A stretch of DNA of 64,000 bases from DATGUP01 sp035301265 (GCA_035301265.1 DATGUP010000016.1:1-64000), one strand, 5' to 3'; shown: positions 26,013 through 34,900, counted from the stretch's first letter. Numbers and translations are program-made. The notes: a model not told the origin generated them from the letters alone.

Positions 26013-26041
26013 AAATAAAAAAACCCTTTGAAGAAGGGTTT
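26013..26041 (-). terminator. Riboswitch-controlled intrinsic terminator before the thioesterase gene
   Basis: On the minus strand AAACCCTT (26041-26034), loop CTTCA, AAGGGTTT (26028-26021), then TTTTTTTATTT. The segment AGAAGGGT (minus strand, 26111-26104) is fully complementary to ACCCTTCT (26039-26032) of the 5' arm and loop and can act as antiterminator. Confidence 0.88.
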
Positions 26042-26136
26042 CATTATGAACAGTCGTCTACGTACAAAACACACATAGCTATGTATGTACGACCTGTCGC
26101 AACACCCTTCTATCTCCCGTAGAAAAGAATGTTCTT

Positions 26137-26298
26137 CCTTATGGCAGGTTTCCTGGCTTAGCTTCATCGAACTCTCCGCACCTTCCCATTCCCTATGGAA
26201 CAGTGGCTTTTCATGAAGGTTCTCGGCATGACAGTGGCGGGACCGCGCTGGATTTTCACCAGCTTCCCTTTTAAACCTTTTCTAAGGTCACCATAAGG
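26137..26298 (-). promoter_or_regulatory. Cobalamin (adenosylcobalamin-type) riboswitch
   Basis: Read on the minus strand, the closing stem is CCTTATGG (26298-26291) with CCATAAGG (26144-26137). Inside are the conserved elements AAAAGGGAAGCTGGTGAAAA, TCCAGCGCGG, the B12 box-like TCCCGCCACTGT, and near the 3' end AAGCCAGGAAACCTGCC. All known landmarks of the class are present in order, so the aptamer looks intact. An extended -10 promoter (TGCTATAAT, 26355-26347) lies about 50 bases upstream. The terminator at 26013-26041 is the expression platform and the only gene behind it is the thioesterase. B12 binding should turn it off. Confidence 0.93.
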
Positions 26299-26483
26299 CG
26301 TTTATTAAGTTTTCTTAAAAAGTCTACGGATCGTTTCACCCTCCATTATAGCATCATTCTTATCTGCTTTCCGGGATAAACCGACCACTCACTTCCAAAA
26401 ACAATCAACTCTTTAATAATACTTGAGACAAGCCGCACCATATCATCATCTGCAAATATCCTTTTAGAGCAGTGATTCATGAA

Positions 26484-27023
26484 TTAAAGCAGCTGATTTT
26501 TATACACATCGACATATTCCTCATAATCCAGCACTTCAATCACATTGGACCAGTGCAGCACTGTTCCGACAAAGTCCCGGATGTCCAACCCTTCCATTTC
26601 GTACGTTTCCTTTGTGTTGACGGTTCCGGTGGCATCTTCAATAAATGTGACACTGTACCCTCTATCAAACGCTGAAATCGCTGTGAACTGGCAGCAAAAT
26701 TCCGTGTTGAACCCGGTTATAAAAAGGTGGTCCACCCCCCATTTTTCCAGCACATCGACTAATTCAGTTTGATAAAAAGAAGCCGGAGTCTGCTTTTCAA
26801 TCACATCATCCGCATAGGCTTGCAGTGAATGATGGAGATGGGAGCCTTCTGATCCTTTATACAGCGGGCTTTCTTCTATATCGTCGACATGCCGGGTAAA
26901 GATGACAGGATATTTTTCTCGTTTGAAATCCATAATCATGGTTTCGATCTTGGCCAATTCGGCATCAAAATCACTCAGGTTCACCAATCCATTTTGTACA
27001 TCAATCACTAGAAGCGCTTTCAT
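26484..27023 (-). CDS. Isochorismatase-family cysteine hydrolase
   Basis: A 179-residue alpha/beta hydrolase of the nicotinamidase/isochorismatase fold. The catalytic triad is visible: Asp in LLVIDVQNGL, Lys in VIEKQTPASFYQT, and Cys in GFNTEFCCQFTAISAFDRGY. The start at 27023 is preceded by GGGAGAGGATG. The substrate is not predictable; the lack of siderophore or NAD genes nearby argues against a dedicated pathway role. It is separated from the downstream B12 riboswitch by the latter's own promoter. Confidence 0.82.
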   Translation of the reverse strand: MKALLVIDVQNGLVNLSDFDAELAKIETMIMDFKREKYPVIFTRHVDDIEESPLYKGSEGSHLHHSLQAYADDVIEKQTPASFYQTELVDVLEKWGVDHLFITGFNTEFCCQFTAISAFDRGYSVTFIEDATGTVNTKETYEMEGLDIRDFVGTVLHWSNVIEVLDYEEYVDVYKNQLL

Positions 27024-27301
27024 GACATCCTCTCCCTTTCCTGGCGCAGGTCGATCCGTCCAATGCTCAAGCAACATCGATTTCTTCCGTCGTGTCCGGA
27101 AATGCGCGCATCCATTTTATATTTAAGCATACAAGATTATTAGTGAAAATAAAACATAGTTTTTGAAAAAAGTTTTTATTTTCTATTAGATTTTATAACA
27201 TTATTTCCATTTTGAAGCATCATCAGGCATAATAAGAGCAGAAACAAGACAAAGTGAACGTCTGCGGGACTGTTACCGCGCTATAAGGAGGATGTAATAA
27301 C

Positions 27302-27892
27302 ATGCATTTACCATTCAATCCGCTTCCAGAATCATTTTACAAGCAGAAAACACTGGACTTGGCCCAAGCATTGCTCGGCATGATTCTTGTTAAAACAACG
27401 TCAGCAGGCACATCTGCAGGCATCATCGTAGAAACCGAAGCCTATCTCGGAGCCATTGACCGCGCTGCACACAGTTTTCAAAACCGGCGGACCAAACGCA
27501 CCGAAGTCATGTTCCACAAACCGGGCCTTGTTTACACATACACGATGCATACTCATTGTCTTGTAAATGTTGTTAGCGCTGAGGAAGGCGTCCCCGAAGC
27601 CGTCTTGATCAGAGCAGTGGAGCCGTACAGTGGGATCGATCTGATGTACAAACGCAGACCGGTGAAGACATATACCAATTTAACGAACGGTCCGGGCAAA
27701 CTGACGAAAGCGCTCGGCATCACGATGGATGATTACGGCCGGACTTTTTACGAGCCACCGCTTTTTATTGCCAAAGGAAAACCTCCCGCTGACATCGCGC
27801 AAGGTCCGCGCATCGGCATTCCAAACTCAGGGGAGGCGCGGGATTACCCGTATCGTTTTTGGGTGCGCGGGAATACGTTTGTGTCTAAATGA
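27302..27892 (+). CDS. 3-methyladenine DNA glycosylase (Mpg/AAG family)
   Basis: A 196-residue AAG-type glycosylase that removes alkylated purines in base-excision repair. Motifs seen are ALLGMILVK, the catalytic Glu in GIIVETEAYLG, DRAAHSFQNRRTKRTEVMF, YTYTMHTHCLVNVV, VLIRAVEP, LTNGPGKLTKALGI and the C-terminal RIGI. AAGGAGGATG sets the start. The monocistronic gene ends two bases before the convergent amber-interrupted gene. Confidence 0.9.
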   Translation: MHLPFNPLPESFYKQKTLDLAQALLGMILVKTTSAGTSAGIIVETEAYLGAIDRAAHSFQNRRTKRTEVMFHKPGLVYTYTMHTHCLVNVVSAEEGVPEAVLIRAVEPYSGIDLMYKRRPVKTYTNLTNGPGKLTKALGITMDDYGRTFYEPPLFIAKGKPPADIAQGPRIGIPNSGEARDYPYRFWVRGNTFVSK

Positions 27893-27894
27893 TG

Positions 27895-28227
27895 TTAAAT
27901 AATTACAGCGCCGTGATTTTTCATGCGTAAACGGATCACTTCAACACTTTCGGGAACGCGCAAATCAAACAGCGCCGCGCCAGTAGCCTTAAGCGCTTCA
28001 TCAGATACAACCCCTGACTCCTCCACCGTTAAAACACCTGCAGAATCAGGGCGCCAGTCGTCCATCCACCTTTCCTCGGTAAACTGGCAGATCACAAACT
28101 CATTTGGTAGACTGTCAATACCGCGTCTCAAACAAAAGCTCACATGCTAAAACGCCTCGTCAGCCAGCTGCCATTTCCCTTCTCCTTCATTTCCGAAATA
28201 TCGAAAATGCAGCTTGTATACAACCAT
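27895..28227 (-). pseudogene. Unknown protein gene interrupted by an in-frame amber codon
   Basis: The frame begins with ATG at 28227, 3 bases after the stop of the upstream membrane-protein gene. It reads MVVYKLHFRYFGNEGEGKWQ LADEAF, then TAG (28149-28147), and continues in the same frame: HVSFCLRRGIDSLPNEFVIC, QFTEERWMDDWRPDSAGVLT and on to NHGAVII. The text after the stop is fully protein-like and there is no ribosome site for an internal start, so a nonsense mutation in a gene of about 110 codons is the simplest reading. I do not recognise the family. Confidence 0.55.
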
Positions 28228-28230
28228 CTT

Positions 28231-28872
28231 TCACGTCTTCTTCTCTGGAAATAGCGTATACGACCAAGAAACGACCATGTCGATCGCCAAAATGAGTGTC
28301 CACAGTTGGGTGATTTGCAAAATAATATCCTCCGTGTAAGGCGAACGGCTGGCATCTTCATCTCCATACCAGGTCAAATCAGATAAATAATACATAAGGT
28401 CATGGCTATGATCGCCGTACACGTGCCAAAATATCGTCTGGACTATGATAAAAACGGCTGCATGTGTATACCACCATATCCGGTTTTTGCGGGCGACAAC
28501 TTGCGGATCTTTCGCTCGTTCCATTTTGCGCTTATCTTCTTCGGTCAACAGGTTGATGCCGCGCCAGTAGCCCACTTTCTGTTTGATAAACCGGTCCAGT
28601 TTTTTAAAATCGCCAATGCCGAACGTACAGGCGTACACGAGAAACAGAACAATAACAACCTGAAACGTGGAAAATTCCCCTGTTTCCTGATAAATCACTC
28701 CGGCAAGGACGGCTTCCAGCACCATACAGAACAGAAACAACAGCAAAAATAAGACGCTTAACCGCTGTTTGGTAAACGCATAGCGGATAACGAGAAAGAC
28801 AATCAAAAATAGTAAAGACACCACTTCCAAACTAATAAATAGTTCCCATTGATAATCGATGATAAAAGACAT
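28231..28872 (-). CDS. Integral membrane protein of unknown function (YmcC-like)
   Basis: A 213-residue protein with about six hydrophobic segments. The first four are closely packed (LFISLEVVSLLFLIVFLVIR, LSVLFLLLFLFCMVLEAVLAG, FQVVIVLFLVYACTFGIG), then a basic loop (RFIKQKVGYWRGINLLTEED, KRKMERAK), then two more helices (THAAVFIIVQTIFWHVYG, LQITQLWTLILAIDMVVSW). The charged centre and length resemble the Bacillus YmcC group, but I am not certain. The start at 28872 follows GGGAGCTGGTG. It forms an operon with the amber-interrupted gene. Confidence 0.65.
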   Translation of the reverse strand: MSFIIDYQWELFISLEVVSLLFLIVFLVIRYAFTKQRLSVLFLLLFLFCMVLEAVLAGVIYQETGEFSTFQVVIVLFLVYACTFGIGDFKKLDRFIKQKVGYWRGINLLTEEDKRKMERAKDPQVVARKNRIWWYTHAAVFIIVQTIFWHVYGDHSHDLMYYLSDLTWYGDEDASRSPYTEDIILQITQLWTLILAIDMVVSWSYTLFPEKKT

Positions 28873-29016
28873 AACACCAGCTCCCATGTGTTCCTGAACA
28901 GTAAACTCAATTTATAATTTGAGTATGAACCAATGCTTTTGAAAAGGCAATCACATTTTGCGCTATTTTTAAAAACAAATCATGTATGGCAAAATAATTG
29001 AACAGGAGGATGCCAA

Positions 29017-29463
29017 ATGAAAATATACGTTGATGCCGATGCCAGCCCCGTCAAAGATATCGTTATTTCAGCCGGTCAAAAAGCACGTATTCCAGTTGTC
29101 CTTGTACAAAGTTTTGCCCATTTTTCCCATGAGACAGCAGTTGATGGAGTAGAGGTGATTTATGTGGATACGGGAGCCGATGCAGCGGATTACCGGATCA
29201 TCAAACTGGCTGAGGAAAACGATATCATCATTACGCAGGATTACGGACTGGCTGCGCTCGGTCTTAGCAAAGGATGTACCGTGCTGCACCATAAAGGATT
29301 TGCCTATACCAATGACAATATCGATCGGTTGCTTACAACGCGACATGCGAATGCAAAAGCAAGAAGAGGCGGTCAAAAAACGAAAGGGCCGAAACCGCTG
29401 ACAGATGAGGATAAGGCGAGGTTTCAAGCATTGCTTTGGGAGACGATTAAAAAAATCCGATAG
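29017..29463 (+). CDS. YaiI/YqxD family protein (DUF188, UPF0178)
   Basis: A 148-residue PIN-like protein starting MKIYVDADASPVKDIVISAG behind AGGAGGATG. The acidic residues of a nuclease-like site are seen in VDADASPV, DTGADAADYRI and ITQDYGLAALGL. The C-terminus is basic (RRGGQKTKGPKPLTDEDKARF). The fold suggests RNA or DNA handling, but no activity is established for the family. It is monocistronic. Confidence 0.88.
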   Translation: MKIYVDADASPVKDIVISAGQKARIPVVLVQSFAHFSHETAVDGVEVIYVDTGADAADYRIIKLAEENDIIITQDYGLAALGLSKGCTVLHHKGFAYTNDNIDRLLTTRHANAKARRGGQKTKGPKPLTDEDKARFQALLWETIKKIR

Positions 29464-29576
29464 AAAACCACCTCTTCCTTTACTTCGGTAATATTCACTC
29501 GTGCACAACAAATATGTTCTAAGACCATCATACGGCACGTTTTGAAACAGACTGTTGTCCAACACACCTGCTAAGC

Positions 29577-29607
29577 AAAAAAAACCGACTGCCTGTAGCA
29601 ATCGGTT
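29577..29607 (-). terminator. Terminator at the end of the small secreted-protein gene
   Basis: AACCGA, C, TGC pairs with GCA, A, TCGGTT (29583-29607). On the minus strand it is followed by TTTTTTTT. The hairpin touches the stop codon. Confidence 0.75.
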
Positions 29608-30044
29608 CAAGATTGAGCACCCTGTACGGGTAAGTCGATATTCAACCTCATGAGAAAGGTGGCCGTGTCGCCTTCAAAGGCGAAAAAATGCGGCCGGTTT
29701 TCATCATCGTACACCATCATGTAAGGATCTTCTCGCTCAGGGAAGATAATGATCATTTCATCAACAAGACTGTCCAACCATTCATTCTTCACCTCTACAG
29801 CCGTTTGCAGGGGAATACGCACCATAAATCCATCACGCGGCATTGGATTTGCCAAACGATAAACATCTGTAATATGCTCTAGAAAACGTTCTGCATCGCT
29901 TTGAACATGCGATGTCACATCAGCATCCATGATCACTTTTCCTTCGCCAATATCGAACACTTCAACATGTTCATTAAATTGGGCATGCACAAGAATGGGA
30001 CATATGAATAACACCATTAAGCTCACGGTCAATTTTTTCCACAC
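29607..30044 (-). CDS. Secreted protein of unknown function
   Basis: A 145-residue protein with a clear signal peptide (MWKKLTVSLMVLFICPILVHA, cleavage likely after HAQ). It starts with GTG at 30044 behind GAGGTGA. The mature part is an acidic alpha/beta sequence with EVFDIGEGKVIMDADVTSHV and SLVDEMIIIFPEREDPYMMV. I recognise no family or motif. It lies directly downstream of htpX (67 bases), so co-transcription with lemA-htpX is possible, and a strong terminator closes it. Confidence 0.65.
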   Translation of the reverse strand: MWKKLTVSLMVLFICPILVHAQFNEHVEVFDIGEGKVIMDADVTSHVQSDAERFLEHITDVYRLANPMPRDGFMVRIPLQTAVEVKNEWLDSLVDEMIIIFPEREDPYMMVYDDENRPHFFAFEGDTATFLMRLNIDLPVQGAQS

Positions 30045-30111
30045 GGGCTATCACCTCAATGGGTATTTTCCCCAGATCCATCCTGTTTATGTATAAACGA
30101 CTACATATAGC

Positions 30112-30996
30112 CTACATTTGCTGCAATCGTTGAATCCGGCTTTCCACAGGCGGATGGGTAGCCCAGAGACTGCTGCGTTTTTTGCGCTTCCGTTTCAATG
30201 GCCGTTCGATATACATCGAAGCTGTGGCCGTATCGGCACGTTGAACGTCACGCGGATCGCCGCTTATTTTTTTTAAAGCGTTAATCAATCCCATTGGATT
30301 CCGTGTCAATTCAACAGCTGTGGCATCAGCCAAATACTCACGATTTCTGGAGACGGCTAATTGGACGAATTGGGCTGCAATCGGCGCGAGAATAACAAAA
30401 ACTAGCGCAACAACTATAAGAATCGGATTCTGCTTGCGATCTCCACCCCGCCGACCGCCGAAAAACAACATCCGAGAGCCAAAGTGCGCAATCATAACTA
30501 TCACGCCAACGAGTGCGATGCAAACCGTCATCAGACGAATATCATAATTGCGAATATGCCCGATCTCATGTGCTGCAACGCCAGCCAGCTCCTCCCGATT
30601 CAGCTTCTCCAAAAGCCCTGTCGTAAATGCTACAGCTCCTTTTTCCGGTTTAATCCCGGTTGCAAATGCATTCGGGGCGGGATCATCGACGATATATATT
30701 TTAGGCATGGGAATCCGGGCCGCAATCGATAGCTCTTCAACAATATCAAATAGCTGCGGATGGTCTTCCTTATGAATTTCTCTCGCTCCCGCCATACGAA
30801 GCACCTGGGAACTTGCAGACATATAAGTAGTCGGAACATAAATCGCTAGAATAATAGCAGTGATAAAAAGGCCTGTCACCGGATCATTGCCAAACAGATA
30901 ACCGATCGCCCAACCAATCGCAAGAACAAGCAAACAAAAAACGATAATTAACCATGTCGTCTTACGTTTATTTTGCAAAATTTGTTTATAAAGCAT
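30112..30996 (-). CDS. htpX: Membrane zinc metalloprotease HtpX
   Basis: A 294-residue M48 protease that degrades misfolded membrane proteins. Two N-terminal helices are followed by the zinc motif AAHEIGHIRN, two further helices, and the third zinc ligand in NREYLADATAVEL. Two adjacent ATGs (30999, 30996) follow GGGGGAAG; the second gives better spacing. The gene is 12 bases from lemA, the usual lemA-htpX pair, which indicates a shared membrane-quality or envelope-stress role. Confidence 0.92.
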   Translation of the reverse strand: MLYKQILQNKRKTTWLIIVFCLLVLAIGWAIGYLFGNDPVTGLFITAIILAIYVPTTYMSASSQVLRMAGAREIHKEDHPQLFDIVEELSIAARIPMPKIYIVDDPAPNAFATGIKPEKGAVAFTTGLLEKLNREELAGVAAHEIGHIRNYDIRLMTVCIALVGVIVMIAHFGSRMLFFGGRRGGDRKQNPILIVVALVFVILAPIAAQFVQLAVSRNREYLADATAVELTRNPMGLINALKKISGDPRDVQRADTATASMYIERPLKRKRKKRSSLWATHPPVESRIQRLQQM

Positions 30997-31008
30997 CATC
31001 TTCCCCCA

Positions 31009-31557
31009 CTAAAAGCGAACATTTGGCACGTCACGGTCTTCTTCTGGTATCGTTAACTGTTCTCGTTTATGGAAATTAAACATGCTGGCGATAATATTCG
31101 TCGGAAATGATTCGCGCTTAATATTGTATTCCGCCACTGTTTTGTTATAAAGTTGCCTCGAGTAGGCAACTTTGTTTTCTGTTGTCGTTAATTCTTCCTG
31201 CAAATTCAAGAAGTTTTGGTTGGCTTTCAAATCAGGGTAGGATTCCGACAAAGCAAAAATCGATTTCAATGCTCTCTGAATCTGATTGTCAGCATCAATT
31301 CGCTCCTGTGGTGTTCCACTGATCAATTGATTTCGTGCCTGGATTACCTTTTCTAATGTTTCTTTTTCATGTTTAGCGTAGCCTTTAACAGTATTCACTA
31401 AGTTTGGGATCAAATCATGGCGTCGCTTTAGCTGAACATCGATCTGGCTCCAGGACTCCTCAACCCAGTTGCGGTATTTAACAAGACTGTTGTAGCTTGT
31501 TATTAGGAAAATGCCAAGGATAACGACAATGGCGATAATAATAATGGTTGCAAGCAT
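31009..31557 (-). CDS. lemA: LemA family protein
   Basis: A 182-residue protein with one N-terminal membrane helix (LATIIIIAIVVILGIFLITSY). The typical LemA helical core follows: YRNWVEESWSQIDVQLKRRH, DLIPNLVNTVKGYAKHEKET, YPDLKANQNFLNLQEELTTT ENKVAYSRQLYN, ending FNFHKREQLTIPEE. GGGAGGATC precedes the ATG at 31557. It is the first gene of the lemA-htpX operon. The molecular role of LemA is unproven. Confidence 0.92.
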   Translation of the reverse strand: MLATIIIIAIVVILGIFLITSYNSLVKYRNWVEESWSQIDVQLKRRHDLIPNLVNTVKGYAKHEKETLEKVIQARNQLISGTPQERIDADNQIQRALKSIFALSESYPDLKANQNFLNLQEELTTTENKVAYSRQLYNKTVAEYNIKRESFPTNIIASMFNFHKREQLTIPEEDRDVPNVRF

Positions 31558-31632
31558 GATGATCCTCCCGCTTTCTTCATCGAATATTATTCATATATTA
31601 TAACATATGACTGGCCGATCACATCATCCAGT

Positions 31633-31669
31633 TTAAAAAACCACCATTCGACAAAAGGAATGATGGTTT
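31633..31669. terminator. Terminator of the P450 gene
   Basis: AAACCACCATTC (31638-31649) and GAATGATGGTTT (31658-31669) form a 12-bp stem with one mismatch. The minus strand runs into TTTTTT; the + side is also T-rich. Confidence 0.85.
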
Positions 31670-31678
31670 CTTTTAAAT

Positions 31679-32938
31679 TTACTTTCGCCGGATATTCTCC
31701 ATAATAAAGCGGCTCTTCGGAAGACTCGGAATCCGGACTAGGCTATAGGATAAGTCTTGTCTAGGTACATCATACGCCATTTGGTTGGCAAGCGCATCCA
31801 AGCTTGCTTTCATCACTTCTGTTGTCACCCATTCTCCAGGACAACGGTGACCCGACATGTAGTCACCACCACCTTGTGGTAAAAAGTCAAACGGGCTGCT
31901 ATTCCAATCGCGAAACCGTTCCGGCTTAAAGATATCGGGCTCTTTCCATATGTGCGGATCATGATGAGCTCCGTACACATCAAGTAACACTAATGTGCCT
32001 TGTTTGAAGGCATGTCCTTTCCAGACAAAGGGACGGCGGACACGAGCCCCAAGAAACGGACCAAACGGATAATAGCGGCGCACTTCCTGGATGAACATAT
32101 GACGGTAAGCATCATCGTTAGTCTGAAATTTTTTCTTCGTTTCCGGGAATTGGTGGAATGCGACAGCTCCATATGTGACAAATCGTCCAACCGCCACTGT
32201 CGGTCGCAATACGTTAAGCAGCTCGACGGCTGCCGATTGCGGATTTAACAGCATCCCTTCTGTATCACAAGCCCAAGCAAAAGCGTGTAAAAGACTATCT
32301 TCCCGCACCTGCAAACTCCCGCTACGAACCCTAGTAATCACTTGCCGGATCCATGCTTCTGATCGTTTTCTCGCCAATCGTCCCCGCCAATGCCTTGGAC
32401 CGATTGCCCCAAAGGCATCGATCATCGACCCGAGATCATGGGCGCGACGTTCTAGTTCATTCGCCCACAACGGCACTTCTGTCCAACGACAGACAATCCG
32501 GCACATGATCTTTTCAGCTTCATGCAACAATTGCACTTGATCTTTTCCCTTCCATTGCTCGATCGCTATATCCCATTGGTCGTAAGTAATATCGAGCAAT
32601 TGTTTCATCCTTCTAGGCTCCAGAAGCATTCTATATAACGCTTTTCGCTGTTTATGCGCATAGCCATCGAGCGTCTGCACCCCATTTTTACCAAACAATG
32701 TTTTCAAAACGCGTTTCGGTGCCGCCCCTTGGCGCTGGAATTTGTCGTTGTCATAAAATAAACGCGTCGCTTCCTCACCGGCTATACAAATTACTTTTTG
32801 CCCTCCCATAAGTCGAGTGGAAAAGATGTTAGAATTAAAGCGGCGACGCCTATTCGGGATATACATATATCCTTCTGTCATCAGGGCAAATGTGTTGTCC
32901 ACACCATGATCAACGGGAATTTCTTCTCGGTAGTGCAT
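31679..32938 (-). CDS. CYP152-family fatty-acid peroxygenase (P450BSbeta-like)
   Basis: A 419-residue cytochrome P450 that uses hydrogen peroxide directly to hydroxylate fatty acids. CYP152 marks are the I-helix LNVLRPTVAVGRFVTYGAVA, whose Arg-Pro pair binds the substrate carboxylate in place of the usual acid-alcohol pair. The long haem loop is FDFLPQGGGDYMSGHRCPGE, with the Cys ligand. The N-terminus (VDNTFALMTEGYMYIPNRRR) is also family-typical. TAGGAGGA sets the start. No ferredoxin or reductase lies nearby, as expected. A product of the same reaction type, 1-alkenes (OleT), cannot be ruled out. Confidence 0.9.
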   Translation of the reverse strand: MHYREEIPVDHGVDNTFALMTEGYMYIPNRRRRFNSNIFSTRLMGGQKVICIAGEEATRLFYDNDKFQRQGAAPKRVLKTLFGKNGVQTLDGYAHKQRKALYRMLLEPRRMKQLLDITYDQWDIAIEQWKGKDQVQLLHEAEKIMCRIVCRWTEVPLWANELERRAHDLGSMIDAFGAIGPRHWRGRLARKRSEAWIRQVITRVRSGSLQVREDSLLHAFAWACDTEGMLLNPQSAAVELLNVLRPTVAVGRFVTYGAVAFHQFPETKKKFQTNDDAYRHMFIQEVRRYYPFGPFLGARVRRPFVWKGHAFKQGTLVLLDVYGAHHDPHIWKEPDIFKPERFRDWNSSPFDFLPQGGGDYMSGHRCPGEWVTTEVMKASLDALANQMAYDVPRQDLSYSLVRIPSLPKSRFIMENIRRK

Positions 32939-33035
32939 GTTGTTCCTCCTAATGGATTTAGGATGCTACAGATATGTTTTGTAAATTCCCGTTGACTATA
33001 CATATACGAGCGAATCTTTCATGTTTCCGCCACCT

Positions 33036-34367
33036 TCACTGACTCTTCGTTTTATCAACAGACGTACCGTAACGATCCCAAGCAAACGCATTTTCCAGTA
33101 CAAGCGCCAGGAGAATTCCAACCAAAAGACCACTGCTCAACAAGGGCCGAATAATGCCAGGAAGTGTTGAAAAATAGGACGCCGGCATCGTCATAATGAC
33201 AATGCCTACGAATAAAGGAATGGATGAACGAAAAATATTAATGGTATTAAATGAAACTTGCTGGAAAAACTCCCATGCCGAAAGCAAGAGCTGGACATAG
33301 GCAACAAATAATACAGCGCTCCCAATACTGAGCGGTAACATGGAGAAAAAATGTCCAACTGGTGGAATGACTCCCATTAATAGAAACAAAAATCCCCCAA
33401 GGACAAGCGGCAATCTTTTAATAATCCCTGTCTGACTCAGAAAACCAATTGACGATACATATGGTGTATACGGAACAAGACCTAATAAGCCGGCTAGAAC
33501 GATGAATATACCGGTGATTGAAAAGCTAGACCGATAATCAGTAGAACTGATTGGTGTATTATAAAAACGATCCGTTCCTTTCAACGATCCGAATGTATTT
33601 GCTGTATTCAACAATCCGGTGAGAATTGCTGTTATAATAATGCCTATATCCCAAGCGGGTTTTCCTAGTGGAAACAAAGCAATGCCGGAAGAGTTCACTG
33701 CTGTTTGTCCGCCGGATTCTTGCTGGCCAAAAAATAAACTATATGCAATCCAGCCGATAATGATACCGATCAATAAACCGTACCGCCTGATGCTTGAAGG
33801 CGCCTTGACAGTTATAATAATCACGATAACAGCAATCACAATCGATAATAAAGAAACGGATAAATCAATCGTGGCGGACTGGCTGTTTTGTCCAAACGGG
33901 ATCCCCAGCATCCCCTTCAAAAAGATCCCTACCAGCTGACATCCCAGCAAAAACATAAACACACCCATGACAGACGGATTGAACAGTTTAGCGATATAAG
34001 GCCCCATGCCGGCTAAACCAATGATCGCACTCAGAACCCCAGATATAATAATACCGACTGCCAGACTGCCTCCCACGACAGATAAAGGCATCCCCTGTGC
34101 TGCGGCCGTCGTGCACAGCGTCAAAATCACGCCCCACCAGAGTCCTGATTGTCCTTCCATAATCGCCCGTTTGTGGCCAAATAACGTTTGAGCCATACAG
34201 GCCAGTCCTGTCACAATAAACGATAGCTGCAAAAGGCTAGTTATCCGCTCCTGTGAAAGATCAAATGCAGCCCCGACCGTAATCGGTATGACGACCGTAT
34301 TCGTAAAAATAAAAAAAAGCCATTGTAAACCTGACAACCAATTGTCTGACTTCAACAGTTCTCTCAT
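33036..34367 (-). CDS. NCS2-family purine/pyrimidine permease
   Basis: A 443-residue nucleobase transporter with about 14 helices. The substrate-site region reads NTANTFGSLKGTDRFYNTPI and the last helices contain LPLSIGSAVLFVAYVQLLL. The NCS2 signature Q/E-N-x-G-x4-T-x-V is weak here (TANTFGSLKG), which places it in the divergent branch often called uracil/xanthine or purine/pyrimidine permease. The ATG at 34367 has AAAGGAT 10 bases upstream; the ORF extends 111 bases further with non-family text. I looked for a purine riboswitch in the leader and found none. Confidence 0.8.
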   Translation of the reverse strand: MRELLKSDNWLSGLQWLFFIFTNTVVIPITVGAAFDLSQERITSLLQLSFIVTGLACMAQTLFGHKRAIMEGQSGLWWGVILTLCTTAAAQGMPLSVVGGSLAVGIIISGVLSAIIGLAGMGPYIAKLFNPSVMGVFMFLLGCQLVGIFLKGMLGIPFGQNSQSATIDLSVSLLSIVIAVIVIIITVKAPSSIRRYGLLIGIIIGWIAYSLFFGQQESGGQTAVNSSGIALFPLGKPAWDIGIIITAILTGLLNTANTFGSLKGTDRFYNTPISSTDYRSSFSITGIFIVLAGLLGLVPYTPYVSSIGFLSQTGIIKRLPLVLGGFLFLLMGVIPPVGHFFSMLPLSIGSAVLFVAYVQLLLSAWEFFQQVSFNTINIFRSSIPLFVGIVIMTMPASYFSTLPGIIRPLLSSGLLVGILLALVLENAFAWDRYGTSVDKTKSQ

Positions 34368-34900
34368 AAATACATCTATCCTTTTCGCAATTATACAAGC
34401 TGAGATTTTATCCCTAACAACATACCGATTATCGTATCGACACCTGATGTATGACCCATATTGTCCATGACCTTCCATTGCCGTAGTAAATCAGTCTATT
34501 TATACCTCAAGAATGCATAGCACATATCGACAAGTTTGTATGGAACTGCCGCTCTGATGCGTACATGAGATATTCAAAACTTAGTCGTGTTGTTTTTTTC
34601 ACCCTTTTTGCCATAAATAAGTTCGCAGTGATTCCCAAAACCGCTTATCCCCACCATCCATAATCGACAGTATGGCGCATAAATCTATCATAACATCATC
34701 ACCGCTCGGTGTCAGACCTTGTCCTCTACCAATCCAAAAATCAAAACCCTACATCACTTTTTATGTTAAACACATTATATCGAATACACTCACGAAAGTA
34801 ATAGTTCAATTTAGCTAAATTCATGTATTATTTTTGCATAAATTGAACAATGATCTAATCGAAATGATGTAACGAAACGACTTAAAACAGACCAATAAGC
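34368..34900. other. Intergenic stretch without a recognisable gene
   Basis: The stretch lies upstream of the NCS2 permease. No frame here has both a ribosome site and protein-like content. It is AT-rich toward 34740-34860. Confidence 0.55.

Noticed and set aside
26003..26167. N-terminal extension of the thioesterase
   Set aside because: These codons are riboswitch and terminator RNA; the ribosome site is at 26005-26011 and the family starts at the ATG at 26002.
28147..28149. Pyrrolysine or general amber recoding, suggested by two in-frame TAG codons
   Set aside because: TAG terminates normal genes here (for example the YqxD-type gene at 29463), no pyl genes are in view, and nonsense mutation is simpler.
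34368..34500. Purine riboswitch ahead of the NCS2 permease
   Set aside because: The conserved loop and stem elements of purine aptamers are not found in the leader.
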